A stretch of 64,000 nucleotides of DNA from VGBO01 sp964453335 (GCA_964453335.1 CAYVOK010000012.1:1-64000); one strand, 5' to 3'; shown: positions 26,128-35,675, numbered from the stretch's first letter. The notes: generated by a model not told the origin, from the letters alone. Translations and numbers: made by a program.

Positions 26128-26469
26128 GTGCCGAAACTCATCACCGCCATCGTCAAGCCGTTCAAGCTCGACGACGTCAAGGCTGCGCTGCAACAGGCAG
26201 GCGTGACCGGCATGACGGTCACGGAGGTCCAGGGCTTCGGCCGCCAGGGCGGGCACACCGAGGTGTACCGCGGCGCCGAGTACCAGATCGACTTCCAGCC
26301 GAAGGTGCGCATCGAGATCGTGTGCGAGGGTTCAGCCGTCGACGGTGTCATCGAGGCCGTCAGCGGTGCCGCCCGGACCGGCAAGATCGGCGACGGCAAG
26401 GTGTGGGTCACCGACGTCGACCGGGTCGTGCGGATCCGGACCGGCGAGATGGGCGACGACGCGATCTGA
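26128..26469 (+). CDS. glnK: PII nitrogen regulatory protein (copy 1)
   Basis: PII protein of 113 aa that senses 2-oxoglutarate and ATP/ADP. The N terminus is KLITAIVKPFKLDDVK, the T-loop has Tyr51 in YRGAEY, the B-loop is TGKIGDGK, and the C loop is RIRTGE. It probably controls the adjacent ammonium channel. GTG 26128 has GGAAGGAG upstream. It is preceded by a GlnR-like box and followed by a strong hairpin before amt. Confidence 0.95.
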   Translation: MPKLITAIVKPFKLDDVKAALQQAGVTGMTVTEVQGFGRQGGHTEVYRGAEYQIDFQPKVRIEIVCEGSAVDGVIEAVSGAARTGKIGDGKVWVTDVDRVVRIRTGEMGDDAI

Positions 26470-26498
26470 ACCGACGCCACCGCCGGCGACGACCTCCG

Positions 26499-26531
26499 AC
26501 ACCCGCAGCACGGCACGCCGGCTGCGGGTGT
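26499..26531 (+). terminator. Hairpin between the first PII gene and amt
   Basis: Perfect 11-bp stem ACACCCGCAGC/GCTGCGGGTGT with an 11-base loop, directly before the amt GlnR-like box. It would separate the two transcripts or attenuate readthrough. Confidence 0.6.
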
Positions 26532-26537
26532 TGCGCG

Positions 26538-26586
26538 TTCATCCAGCCGTAACAATCGGGAAATGACCGGGTAACGGCCCCCCGAC
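26538..26586 (+). promoter_or_regulatory. GlnR-box-like half-site array upstream of amt
   Basis: Half-sites at 11-base spacing: TTCAT (26538), GTAAC (26549), GAAAT (26560), GTAAC (26571) and a weak CCGAC (26582). GTAAC-n6-GAAAT-n6-GTAAC is a close match to the GlnR consensus. The spacer AATCGG also occurs in the other two arrays. Confidence 0.7.
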
Positions 26587-26634
26587 AGACTCCTGTGGTC
26601 CGTCCGGGAAGGTGCCGGCGGCAGGAGGCTGGAC

Positions 26635-27879
26635 ATGGAAATCGATGCGGGTGCGACCGCCTGGGTACTGACCTCGGCGGCGCTCGTCCTCTTCATGACA
26701 CCGGGTCTCGCGTTCTTCTACGGCGGCATGGTCCGTTCGAAGAACGTGCTCGGCATGCTCATGCAGAACGTCTTCTCGATGGGGATCATCAGCGTGCTCT
26801 GGGTCGCTGTCGGGTTCAGCCTGGCGTTCGGTGACGGCGGGAACCTGATCGGGGACTTCTCCCTCGCCGGTCTCGGGGACCTCGGTTCCGAAGGGTTCAC
26901 CATTCCCGGCTACGTGGACGATTTCGCGCTCATCATCCCGCCGGTTGCGTTCGCGACCTACCAGATGATGTTCGCCGTCATCACGCCCGCACTCATCACC
27001 GGTGCGGTCGCCGACCGGATGCGCTTCGCCGCCTACGCCGTGTTCATCGCGGCGTGGTCGCTGCTCGTGTACGCCCCCGTCGCCCACTGGGTCTTCAGCC
27101 CGACCGGCTGGCTGTTCGCACTCGGCGCGCTCGACTTCGCCGGTGGCGCGGTCGTCCACATCAACGCCGGGGCCGCTGCCCTCGTGCTGTGCCTGATGCT
27201 CGGTCGCCGCAAGGGTTGGCCGACGACGCCCATGCCGCCGCACAACCTGCCCTTCACCGTGCTCGGCACGGGGATCCTGTGGTTCGGGTGGTTCGGGTTC
27301 AACGCCGGTTCCGCCCTCGGTGCGAACGGCCTCGCTGCGCAGGCGTTCCTCAACACGAACACCGCTGCTGCGGCCGGCATGCTCGGCTGGCTCGTCGTCG
27401 AGCGGCTCCGCACCGGCCACGCCACCACCCTCGGCGCAGCATCCGGTGCCGTCGCAGGCCTCGTCGGCATAACCCCGTGCGCCGGCTTCGTCGGCGGCAC
27501 GTCGGCGATCGCGATCGGTGCGATCGCCGGTGTGCTCTGCTTCCTCGCCATCAGCCTCAAGACGAAGCTCGGCTACGACGACAGCCTCGACGTGGTCGGC
27601 GTCCACCTCGTCGGCGGTCTCGTCGGCTCGCTGCTCCTCGGTGTCTTCGCCGACTCCGGGGTCAACGCACTCGGTGCCGACGGCCTGCTCTTCGGCGGCG
27701 GTGCGACGCTCCTCGGCAAGCAGGTGGTCGCCAGTGCCGTGACCTTCGCCTACTCGGCGGTCGTGACGGCCGTGCTCGCCAAGATCATCGACCTCGCCAT
27801 CGGGCTGCGTGTCGCACCCGAGGACGAGGACCGCGGCCTCGACGTGAGCCAGCACGCCGAAGTGGCGTACAACCTGTAG
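26635..27879 (+). CDS. amt: Ammonium transporter
   Basis: Amt/MEP/Rh channel (414 aa) with 11 predicted spans and the external N terminus of the family. Segments TPGLAFFYGGMVRSKN, DFAGGAVVHINAGAAALV (first pore His) and VDVVGVHLVGGLVG-like (second pore His; here LDVVGVHLVGG) are diagnostic. It lies between two PII genes, and the second begins 28 bases after its stop, so amt-PII form an operon under the GlnR-like box. Confidence 0.96.
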   Translation: MEIDAGATAWVLTSAALVLFMTPGLAFFYGGMVRSKNVLGMLMQNVFSMGIISVLWVAVGFSLAFGDGGNLIGDFSLAGLGDLGSEGFTIPGYVDDFALIIPPVAFATYQMMFAVITPALITGAVADRMRFAAYAVFIAAWSLLVYAPVAHWVFSPTGWLFALGALDFAGGAVVHINAGAAALVLCLMLGRRKGWPTTPMPPHNLPFTVLGTGILWFGWFGFNAGSALGANGLAAQAFLNTNTAAAAGMLGWLVVERLRTGHATTLGAASGAVAGLVGITPCAGFVGGTSAIAIGAIAGVLCFLAISLKTKLGYDDSLDVVGVHLVGGLVGSLLLGVFADSGVNALGADGLLFGGGATLLGKQVVASAVTFAYSAVVTAVLAKIIDLAIGLRVAPEDEDRGLDVSQHAEVAYNL

Positions 27880-27907
27880 GTTTCGGCATCCCGCGAAGGA
27901 GGCAACC

Positions 27908-28249
27908 GTGCTGAAGATCGTCACCGCAGTCGTGAAGCCCTTCAAGCTCGACGACGTGAAGGCCGCGCTGCAGCAGGCGGGTGTGACCGGTATGACGGTC
28001 ACGGAGGTCCAGGGGTTCGGCCGCCAGGGCGGGCACACCGAGGTGTACCGCGGCGCCGAGTACCAGGTCGACTTCCAACCGAAGGTCCGTGTCGAGGTGC
28101 TCTGCGTCGCCGACCAGGTAGATCAGGTCATCGATGCGATCACCCAGGGTGCGCGCACCGGCAAGATCGGCGACGGCAAGGTGTGGGTCACCGCCGCCGA
28201 ACGCGTCGTGCGCATCCGGACCGGTGAGATGGGAAGCGACGCGATCTGA
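27908..28249 (+). CDS. glnB: PII nitrogen regulatory protein (copy 2)
   Basis: Second PII protein (113 aa), close to copy 1, with the same T-loop YRGAEY and B-loop TGKIGDGK. It differs mainly around residues 65-85. GTG 27908 is preceded by GAAGGAGG at good spacing. It is co-transcribed with amt, the normal place for a GlnK, so which copy deserves the name glnK is open. Confidence 0.93.
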   Translation: MLKIVTAVVKPFKLDDVKAALQQAGVTGMTVTEVQGFGRQGGHTEVYRGAEYQVDFQPKVRVEVLCVADQVDQVIDAITQGARTGKIGDGKVWVTAAERVVRIRTGEMGSDAI

Positions 28250-28276
28250 CCCGATGGGGCCCGGGCCGCCCGCCGA

Positions 28277-29212
28277 TCAGACGGCGAGGAGGTCGCGGGC
28301 CCCGGTGTCGGAGCTCGGGTGCCGCAGCTTCGACATGGCGCGGGCCTCGATCTGACGGATGCGTTCCCGCGTCAGGTTGAAGTGCTCGCCCACTTCCTCG
28401 AGCGTCCGCGGCTCACCACGGTCGAGACCGAAGCGGAGCTTGAGGATTTCCCGTTCCCGCTCGTCGAGCGGTGCCAGCAGACGGCTGATCTCCTCGGGCA
28501 GGAGCGCTGTCGCGGCGACCTCGAAGGGCGACTCGGCCGAGCGGTCCTCGACGACGTCGCCGAGTTCGGCGTCGCCGTCCTCACGGAGCGGTTCGGACAG
28601 CGAGAGCGGCTCGGCGGCGAAGCGCAGCGCCTCGGTCACCTTGTCCTCCGGCATCTCGACCTCGGCGGAGAGCTCCGCGAGCGTCGCCGGGCGACCGAGC
28701 TTGAGTTCGAGGCGGGCCCGCGCCTTCTGCAGCCGGGCGAGCGTGTCGCCGGCGTGCACGGGCAGGCGGATCGTCCGGCCGGTGTTGGCGATGCCACGCG
28801 TGATCGCCTGGCGGATCCACCACGTCGCATAGGTCGAGAACTTGAAGCCCTTGCGCCAGTCGAACTTCTCGACGGCGTGCATCAGCCCGAGGTTTCCCTC
28901 CTGGATCAGGTCGAGGAGGGGGAGGCCGGACGCCTGGTACTTCTTGGCGATCGACACGACGAGACGCAGGTTCGACTGCACGAACGTGCGCTCGGCGTCC
29001 TCGCCGGTGCGCATGAGCCGGCGCAGTTCACGCTTGCGCGCAGCGGTGACGTCGGCTGCGGCCTCGAGTTCGACGCGCGCCTGCACACCGTTCTCGATCT
29101 GCTGGGCGAGGCGGACCTCGTCGTCCTTGGTGAGCAGTGGGTACTGCCCGATATCGGTGAGGTAGAGACGGACGAGGTCTTCTTCGTCTCGCTCGACGCG
29201 CTCCTTCGGCAA
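28277..29212 (-). CDS. RNA polymerase sigma-70 factor, principal type (group 1/2)
   Basis: Sigma factor of 311 aa with region 1.2 (VRLYLTDIGQYPLL), 2.1-2.4 (NLRLVVSIAKKYQ; FKFSTYATWWIRQAI), region 3, and 4.2 (TLEEVGEHFNLTRERIRQIEARA). It lacks a long region 1.1, so it could be a group 2 (HrdA/SigB-like) factor or a short principal factor. It starts with TTG 29212, 7 bases after AGAGG; an ATG slightly upstream is in another frame. Confidence 0.9.
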   Translation of the reverse strand: MPKERVERDEEDLVRLYLTDIGQYPLLTKDDEVRLAQQIENGVQARVELEAAADVTAARKRELRRLMRTGEDAERTFVQSNLRLVVSIAKKYQASGLPLLDLIQEGNLGLMHAVEKFDWRKGFKFSTYATWWIRQAITRGIANTGRTIRLPVHAGDTLARLQKARARLELKLGRPATLAELSAEVEMPEDKVTEALRFAAEPLSLSEPLREDGDAELGDVVEDRSAESPFEVAATALLPEEISRLLAPLDEREREILKLRFGLDRGEPRTLEEVGEHFNLTRERIRQIEARAMSKLRHPSSDTGARDLLAV

Positions 29213-29249
29213 GGTGCATCCTCTCTACTGCCGCATGATGTGCGTTCTC

Positions 29250-29255
29250 ACGATA
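29250..29255 (-). promoter_or_regulatory. -10-like hexamer of the sigma-70 gene
   Basis: TATCGT on the minus strand, about 37 bases before the TTG start, giving a short leader that contains the ribosome-binding site. Confidence 0.3.
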
Positions 29256-29310
29256 CTGATGTGGTCAAGCCTTTCCACGGGGTCGCACCCGACGGCGGCC
29301 GACCGGGGCG

Positions 29311-29820
29311 TCAGCGCAGCGCCGCCGCCTCGACATCGGCGCAGGCAGCGGCGGCCTTCGCGGCATCGGTCTCTGTCCGGACACACCGGTGGAGTTCCCC
29401 CGCCGCAGCGATCCAATCCTCGACCTGGTCGTCACGGATGCCACGGAGCGCGCGGAGATACGGACGCTCCGTGAGGGACGTGGCAGCGATCCACCGGTCG
29501 TAGGCGGCTACCCGGGCCGGCACGACCACCCGGTAGAGCGCGGCGAGGCGCGGCACGGTGTCGTCGAGCCCGGCGAGCACGGCCAACGACGCTGCGTCGG
29601 GTCCCGGTCGGACGAGTGCGGATGCCGGCGGCACGTACGCCGCGGGCAACAGCTCCTCGAGGCGGGCCGCCCGCCACGCATGGCGGTGGCTCGCCTCGGC
29701 GAAGTGCACCTTCACCGCCGGATCGGCGGTCGAGGGCACCCAGGAGCCGACGATCTCGAACAGCCGGCGCTCCCCCCAGCACCACGCACCGAGCGTCTGG
29801 GCGAGTTCGTGCAGGGTCAT
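29311..29820 (-). CDS. Helical hypothetical protein, possibly ferritin-like
   Basis: Protein of 169 aa, almost wholly alpha-helical. Helices carry E and H at ferritin-like spacing (GERRLFEIVGSW; FAEASHRHAWRAARLEELLP). No full di-iron EXXH pair is certain. The ATG overlaps the nadE stop (ATGA), so it is coupled to nadE. I do not recognise a characterised family. Confidence 0.5.
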   Translation of the reverse strand: MTLHELAQTLGAWCWGERRLFEIVGSWVPSTADPAVKVHFAEASHRHAWRAARLEELLPAAYVPPASALVRPGPDAASLAVLAGLDDTVPRLAALYRVVVPARVAAYDRWIAATSLTERPYLRALRGIRDDQVEDWIAAAGELHRCVRTETDAAKAAAACADVEAAALR

Positions 29821-31544
29821 CCGCGGTACCGGTTCGTGATCGGGAGGCGGCGGTCCTTGCCGAACGCCTTCGTCGAGATCCGGGCACCCGGTGCCGTCTG
29901 TCGGCGCTTGTACTCGGCGAGCACGACGAGTCGGGCGATGCGCTCGACGACCGCACGGTCGAACCCGGCCGCGACGAGCTCGTCGACCGAACGGTCCTCG
30001 TCGACGAAGCCCTCGATGATCGGGTCCAGCACCTCGTACGGCGGCAGGCTCTGATCGTCGCGCTGATCGGGGCGGAGCTCCGCCGACGGAGGCTTCGTGA
30101 GCACCGACTCAGGGATGACCGGCACGCCGTCGCGTGCGTTGCGCCAACGGCACAGCTCGTACACCAGCAGCTTCGGCACGTCCTTGATGACCGAGAACGC
30201 CCCGGCCGTGTCGCCGTAGAGGGTCGCGTACCCGACGGCGGACTCCGACTTGTTCGACGTGGTGAGCACCAACCAGCCGAACTTGTTCGACAACGCCATG
30301 AGGGTCACGCCGCGCAGGCGCGACTGCAGGTTCTCCTCGGTCAGATCGGCGGCGCGGTCGGCGAAACTCGGGGCGAGCATCGACTCGAAGGCCCGGTGCG
30401 CCTCGTCGATGGGGATGGTGCGGGCGTCGATCCCGAGCGCGGCAGCGAGCGCGGCGGCGTCGGCGACGGAGTGGTCCGAGGAGTACCGCGACGGCATGAG
30501 CACGCCGTGGACGTGGTCGGCGCCGAGCGCGTCGGCGGCGATCGCCGCGACGAGCGACGAGTCGACACCACCGGACAGGCCGATCACGACGTCGGTGAAC
30601 CCGTTCTTGCGGACGTAGTCGCGCGTGGCGAGGGTCAACGCCAGGTAGACCTCGCCGACAGGATCGAGCGGTGCCGTCACGACGTTGGTCGCGTCGGATG
30701 CGGCGGGGCGCTCACCCGCCACCGGTGTCACCGGCACGACCGGCAGTGTGGCGACTGCAGGTCCGTGGCGGGGATCGACGAGACGCTTGCGGTACACCGG
30801 CCGGATCTCGAGCTCGGCGACCGCGAGGTGCTCGCGGAACTGCGGCGAGCGGGCGACGAGCGAACCCTCGGCATCGACCACGAACGACCCGCCGTCGAAG
30901 ATCAGCTCGTCCTGCCCACCGACGAGGTTGGCGTACACGATCGCCGCACCGGCGTCCGCCGCGCGCGTGGCGATCATCCGCTCCCGGTCGGACGCCTTGC
31001 CACGGTGGTACGGCGATGCGTTGAGCACCAGCACGACGTGCGCGCCACCGCCGGCTGCACGGGCGATCGGACCGGCCGGCGCCCAGGCGTCCTCGCAGAT
31101 CGTCACGCCGACCGGCACGCCGGCGATCTCGAACAGCGGCTGGTCGACGCCGCCCGGCTCGAAGTACCGCCGTTCGTCGAAGGGCCCGTAGTTCGGGAGG
31201 AGCTGCTTGCGCACGACACCGTGCACACGGCCCCCGGCACAGATCGCCGCCGCGTTGCCGAGCGCGTCGCCGCCGTCCACGAACCCGACCACGGCCACGC
31301 AGTCCCTGGTGGCCGCTGCGACACGTTCGAGCGCCGCGAGGTTCGCCTCGACGAACGCCGGCCGCAGGAGCAGGTCCTCCGGTGGGTACCCGGTGAGCGT
31401 CAGCTCCGGGAAGACCGCGAGGTCGCATCCGCGCGCCTCGGCCTCGGCGAGCGCGGCGAGCACCGCGTCGACGTTGCCGTCGAGGTCGCCGACGACCGTG
31501 TCGAGCTGGCACGTCGCGACGCGGAGCCTGCGGGAAGAAGACAC
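29817..31544 (-). CDS. nadE: Glutamine-dependent NAD+ synthetase
   Basis: Two-domain NadE of 575 aa. The N-terminal nitrilase-type glutaminase has the Glu-Lys-Cys triad in FPELTLTGYPPEDL, VVRKQLLPNYGPFDE and GVTICEDAW. The C-terminal synthetase has the PP-loop LSGGVDSS and an ATP/deamido-NAD site. GTG 31544 is supported by TACGCT 7 bases upstream. It is divergent from the glnA2-glnE operon. Confidence 0.95.
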   Translation of the reverse strand: MSSSRRLRVATCQLDTVVGDLDGNVDAVLAALAEAEARGCDLAVFPELTLTGYPPEDLLLRPAFVEANLAALERVAAATRDCVAVVGFVDGGDALGNAAAICAGGRVHGVVRKQLLPNYGPFDERRYFEPGGVDQPLFEIAGVPVGVTICEDAWAPAGPIARAAGGGAHVVLVLNASPYHRGKASDRERMIATRAADAGAAIVYANLVGGQDELIFDGGSFVVDAEGSLVARSPQFREHLAVAELEIRPVYRKRLVDPRHGPAVATLPVVPVTPVAGERPAASDATNVVTAPLDPVGEVYLALTLATRDYVRKNGFTDVVIGLSGGVDSSLVAAIAADALGADHVHGVLMPSRYSSDHSVADAAALAAALGIDARTIPIDEAHRAFESMLAPSFADRAADLTEENLQSRLRGVTLMALSNKFGWLVLTTSNKSESAVGYATLYGDTAGAFSVIKDVPKLLVYELCRWRNARDGVPVIPESVLTKPPSAELRPDQRDDQSLPPYEVLDPIIEGFVDEDRSVDELVAAGFDRAVVERIARLVVLAEYKRRQTAPGARISTKAFGKDRRLPITNRYRG

Positions 31545-31551
31545 GCCCGCC

Positions 31552-31557
31552 AGCGTA
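31552..31557 (-). promoter_or_regulatory. -10-like hexamer of nadE
   Basis: TACGCT on the minus strand, 7 bases before GTG 31544. Confidence 0.45.
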
Positions 31558-31589
31558 CGCCAGCGGCCGCCGCGCCAGAATGGTGGGTC

Positions 31590-32948
31590 ATGGAGAACGA
31601 TCAGTCGACAGCAGCCGGACGACGCCGAGCCGACGAGTACGTCCTCCGCACGGTCGAGGAACGTTCGGTGCGCTTCATCCGGATGTGGTTCACCGACGTG
31701 CAGGGCTCGCTCAAGTCGTTCGCGATCACGCCCGCCGAACTCGAGGTCGCGTTCGACGAGGGCATGACGTTCGACGGATCGGTGATCGAAGGGTTCTCAC
31801 GGGTGCAGGAGGCCGACATGGTCGCCCGCCCCGACCCGACGACGTTCGAACTGTTGTCGTGGCGCAAGGACGACGAACCGGTCGCCCGGATGTTCTGCGA
31901 CATCCTCGACCAGTCCGGCGCCCCCTTCGCCGGCGACCCCCGGCAGGTCCTCAAGCGCAACCTCGCCCGGGCACGCGCCGCCGGGTTCACGCTGAACGTC
32001 AGCCCGGAGATGGAGTTCTTCTACCTGCGGTCGTCAGAGGGCACGCCCGAGCCCGTCGACCGTGTCGGGTACTTCGACCAGAACGCGCCCGAGGCGACGG
32101 CCGGGCTGCGCCGCAACACGATCCTCACGCTCGAGGCGATGGGCATCCCGGTCGAGTCCAGCCATCACGAGATCGCACCCGGCCAGCAGGAGATCGACCT
32201 GCGTGCCACCGATGCGCTGACCATGGCCGACTCGATCATCACGTTCCGCACCGCGGTGAAGGAGGTCGCCCACCAGTTCGGCGTGTACGCGACCTTCATG
32301 CCGAAGCCGATCCGGGGCGTGAACGGTTCGGGGATGCACACCCACCTGTCGCTGTTCGAGGGCGACGTCAACGCGTTCGCCGCGCCGGGCGACCCGGTCG
32401 GTCTGTCCCCCGTCGGTCGTGCGTTCATCGCCGGGCTCCTCACCCACGCCGCGGCGATGACCGCGGTGACGAACCCCTGGGTGAACTCCTACAAGCGACT
32501 CGTCGCCGGGTTCGAGGCACCGGTCCACATCTGCTGGGCCCGGAACAACCGGTCGGCGCTTGTCCGCGTGCCGCCGGTGCCCGCCGCGAAGGCCGCCTCG
32601 GCCCGCGTCGAGTACCGGGCTCCCGACCCGGCATGCAACCCGTACCTCGCACTGTCGGTGATGCTCGCCGCCGGCCTCGACGGGATCGAACGAGGTCTCG
32701 AGCTCCCGGTGGAGGCGGCGGACAACCTCTACGCGCTCGGCGAGGACGAGCTCACCGCCCTCGGCGTCCGGTCCCTGCCGCGCACGCTCGGTGAAGCCGT
32801 CGCCGAACTCGAACGTTCCGACCTCATGCGCGAGACCCTCGGCGAACACACCTTCGAACACCTGCTGCGCAACAAGCGGCGGGAATGGGCGGAGTACTGC
32901 GCCGAGGTGACGCCCTACGAACTCGACCGACACCTCGGAGTGCTCTGA
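31590..32948 (+). CDS. glnA2: Glutamine synthetase, type I, GlnA2-like
   Basis: GSI of 452 aa with the beta-grasp N terminus (FVxxWFTDVQG-like), GMTFDGSVIEGF, the catalytic EMEFFYL, HHEIAPGQQEIDLR, NGSGMHTHLSL and RVEYRAPDPACNPYLA. The adenylylation loop reads NLYALGED: the Tyr is present, but the classical NLYDLP context of the main glnA is lost. The gene is followed directly by glnE with no spacer, so an operon is certain. ATG 31590 fits the family start; CAGAAT lies 8 bases upstream. Confidence 0.92.
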   Translation: MENDQSTAAGRRRADEYVLRTVEERSVRFIRMWFTDVQGSLKSFAITPAELEVAFDEGMTFDGSVIEGFSRVQEADMVARPDPTTFELLSWRKDDEPVARMFCDILDQSGAPFAGDPRQVLKRNLARARAAGFTLNVSPEMEFFYLRSSEGTPEPVDRVGYFDQNAPEATAGLRRNTILTLEAMGIPVESSHHEIAPGQQEIDLRATDALTMADSIITFRTAVKEVAHQFGVYATFMPKPIRGVNGSGMHTHLSLFEGDVNAFAAPGDPVGLSPVGRAFIAGLLTHAAAMTAVTNPWVNSYKRLVAGFEAPVHICWARNNRSALVRVPPVPAAKAASARVEYRAPDPACNPYLALSVMLAAGLDGIERGLELPVEAADNLYALGEDELTALGVRSLPRTLGEAVAELERSDLMRETLGEHTFEHLLRNKRREWAEYCAEVTPYELDRHLGVL

Positions 32949-35675
32949 GTGCTCGACGCGATCGTCCGCGACGCCGGTGACCCGCGGTGGGTCGCCGTCG
33001 TCGTCGAACGGCTCGCGTCGGCGGATCCGGCGCTCGGCGCCCGGATGCGGGAGGACGACCACGTCGCACGGGCGGTCGTCGCCCTCGCGGACGCGAGCCG
33101 GTCCCTCACCGAGGCGGTACTGCGGGATCCCGCACTGCTCGCTGTCGTCGACGACCTCGGCGAACGCGACCCCGACGAGCGGCGCGCCGAGGTGCACGCC
33201 CTGCTCGACGACGGCGCGGCGGACCCGGCGAACGTGCTCCGACACTGGAAGCGGCGGGAATTCGTGCGCGTCGCGCTCCGCGACCTGCTCGGCCTCGCCG
33301 ACCTCGCCGTGGTCGCACGGGAGGTCTCCGACATCGCGGACGCCTGCCTCGCCGGCGCACTGCGGGCCGCCGCACCCACCCAGCCGTTCGCGCTGATCGC
33401 CATGGGCAAGCTCGGTGGCCGCGAGCTCAACTACGCGAGCGACGTCGACGTGCTCTTCGTCCACGACGGCGACGAGTTCAGCGCCGTCCGGACCGCACGT
33501 CGGGTGATCGCGCTCATGTCGGACCAGACCGTCGACGGGATCGTGTTCCGCACCGACGCCGACCTGCGCCCCGACGGCAAGGTCGGCGCACTCTCGCGCA
33601 CGGTCCCGGCGTACCGGGCGTACTACGCGGAACGGGCGCTCGCCTGGGAGCGGCAGGCGCTGCTCAAGGCCCGCTTCTGCGCCGGCGACGGCGACCTCGC
33701 CGCCGACTGGTTCGCAGCGACACGCCCGGCTCTGTGGGACGCACCGCTCGACGACGACGACGTGCGGTCGATCCGTGCGCTGAAGGCCCGCGCCGAGGAG
33801 ATGTTGTCGCGCGCGGGGACCTACGAACGTGAGGTCAAGCGGGGGCGTGGCGGCATCCGGGACATCGAGATCGCCGTGCAGCTCCTCCAACTCGTCCACG
33901 GTCGGCACGATCCGGCGATCCGGTCGGCGACCACGCTCGACGCGCTCGCACAGCTCGCCCGCAACGGTTACGTCGACCGCGAGGACGCCGAGCACCTCGA
34001 CGTCGCCTACCGCTACCTCCGAACCGTCGAGCACCGCCTGCAGCTCGAGGGCGAACACCAGGTGTACGCGCTCCCGGCCGACGACGCCGGCCTCGACCGG
34101 CTCGCCCGAGTGCTCGGGTACCGGGACACGCCGGCCGCCACCGCACGCGAGCAGTTCGGTGCGACCCACCGTCGCCACCAGGCGTCGGTGCGTTCGATCC
34201 ACGAGCGGTTGTTCTTCCGCCCGCTGCTCGATGCGCTCGCCGGGACCCGTCCGACCGACGGCGCCACGCTCGCCGAACAGCTCGCTGCATTCGGCTTCCG
34301 CGACCTCGCCGCCACACGGGCCGCTGTCGAGGAGCTCACGATGGGGCGAGGGCGGAACGCGACCCAGCTCCGCCTGCTGCTGCCCGGCCTGCTCGAGGCG
34401 CTCTCGAACACTCCGAACCCGGATCTCGGCCTGCTCCAGCTGCGTGTCGTCCTCGACGGCCCGGTGCGCGCCACCGCCGTGGTCCCGGTGCTGCGGGAGT
34501 CACCCGTCGCCGGTGAACGGCTCTGCCGGATGCTCGGGTCGTCGAAGCTGATCGGCCAGGCGGTCCGTCGGCAACCGGACTTCGTCGCCGAGCTCGTCGA
34601 GGACGGGATCCTCGAGCCCCGTGACGCAGCCGAGCTCCGCGACGAGGCGACGGAGACGTTGCGCTGGCGTGCCGACGACGACGCGACGCGCCAGGACGGC
34701 CTGCGCCGGTTCAAGCGGCGGGGTGAACTGCGGATCGCGACCCGTGACGTGCTCGGCATCGCAGACGTCGAGGACGTCGGTCGGGAGCTCGCCGACCTCG
34801 CCGACGCCGCGCTCGGCGGCGAGCTCGCCGCACTCGCGCCGGCGGTGCCGATGGCCATCGTCGGCATGGGCAAGCACGGCGGTCGCGAATTGGGCTACTC
34901 CTCCGACCTCGACGTGCTCTTCGTGCACACCGGCGACCGCGACGCCGCCGAGTCGACAGCGGCACGACTCCTCGCCGACGTCGGTGCGCTGACGGCCGAG
35001 GGACGGGCGTGGGAGATCGACGCCCGCCTGCGCCCCGAGGGGTCGAGCGGCCTGCTCTCACGCACGGTCGACGCCTACCGCGACCACCACCGTGCCCACG
35101 CGCTGCTGTGGGAGCGCCAGGCGTTGATCCGGGCCCGGGTCGTCGCCGGCGACCCGGTGATCGCAGCGCAGTTCGCCGAACTCCGTGACGAGATCGCGTT
35201 CGGTCGGGGCCTCGATGCCGACGAGACCGCGGAGATCGCCCGCATGCGCGGACGGGTGCGGACCGAACGCTTCCGTCGTGGCGAAGTGCCCGCACGGCAT
35301 CTCAAGCTGGGGCCCGGTGGTCTCGCGGACGTCGAGTTCGCCACGCAGCTGCTGCAACTCCGCCACGGTCGGGAGATCCCTGCGGTGCGCGATCCGGGCA
35401 CGCTCCCGGCGCTGCGGGCGCTCGGTGCAGCCGGGATCCTCGCCGTCGCCGACGTCGACGTCCTCGTCGAGGCGCACCGTTTCTGCGCACAGGCGCGCAA
35501 CGCACTCCACCTGCGCGGCGCGGTGAACGCCGACCAGCTCCCCGACCGCGAGGAGGAACTCGTCGACCTCGGGCGGCTGCTGGGTATCGACGGTCCGGCC
35601 GACCGGGCCGTGCCCGCTGCTCACGCGGAACGGTGCGGTCCTGCGGCTGCGATCGTCGACTCGCTGTTCGCCTGA
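32949..35675 (+). CDS. glnE: Glutamine synthetase adenylyltransferase/deadenylylase
   Basis: Bifunctional GlnE (908 aa) that adds and removes AMP on glutamine synthetase. Two nucleotidyltransferase cores with the GxELxxxSDxDxLF motif lie near residues 155 (GGRELNYASDVDVLF) and 640 (GGRELGYSSDLDVLF). The N-terminal core is the deadenylylase and the C-terminal core the adenylylase in this family. GTG 32949 follows the glnA2 TGA immediately. The likely substrate is the main glnA at 36404, which has the canonical site. Confidence 0.96.
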   Translation: MLDAIVRDAGDPRWVAVVVERLASADPALGARMREDDHVARAVVALADASRSLTEAVLRDPALLAVVDDLGERDPDERRAEVHALLDDGAADPANVLRHWKRREFVRVALRDLLGLADLAVVAREVSDIADACLAGALRAAAPTQPFALIAMGKLGGRELNYASDVDVLFVHDGDEFSAVRTARRVIALMSDQTVDGIVFRTDADLRPDGKVGALSRTVPAYRAYYAERALAWERQALLKARFCAGDGDLAADWFAATRPALWDAPLDDDDVRSIRALKARAEEMLSRAGTYEREVKRGRGGIRDIEIAVQLLQLVHGRHDPAIRSATTLDALAQLARNGYVDREDAEHLDVAYRYLRTVEHRLQLEGEHQVYALPADDAGLDRLARVLGYRDTPAATAREQFGATHRRHQASVRSIHERLFFRPLLDALAGTRPTDGATLAEQLAAFGFRDLAATRAAVEELTMGRGRNATQLRLLLPGLLEALSNTPNPDLGLLQLRVVLDGPVRATAVVPVLRESPVAGERLCRMLGSSKLIGQAVRRQPDFVAELVEDGILEPRDAAELRDEATETLRWRADDDATRQDGLRRFKRRGELRIATRDVLGIADVEDVGRELADLADAALGGELAALAPAVPMAIVGMGKHGGRELGYSSDLDVLFVHTGDRDAAESTAARLLADVGALTAEGRAWEIDARLRPEGSSGLLSRTVDAYRDHHRAHALLWERQALIRARVVAGDPVIAAQFAELRDEIAFGRGLDADETAEIARMRGRVRTERFRRGEVPARHLKLGPGGLADVEFATQLLQLRHGREIPAVRDPGTLPALRALGAAGILAVADVDVLVEAHRFCAQARNALHLRGAVNADQLPDREEELVDLGRLLGIDGPADRAVPAAHAERCGPAAAIVDSLFA

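Noticed and set aside
32034..34202. 722-codon minus-strand frame across glnA2 and glnE
   Set aside because: Antisense of two clear genes; no domain features.
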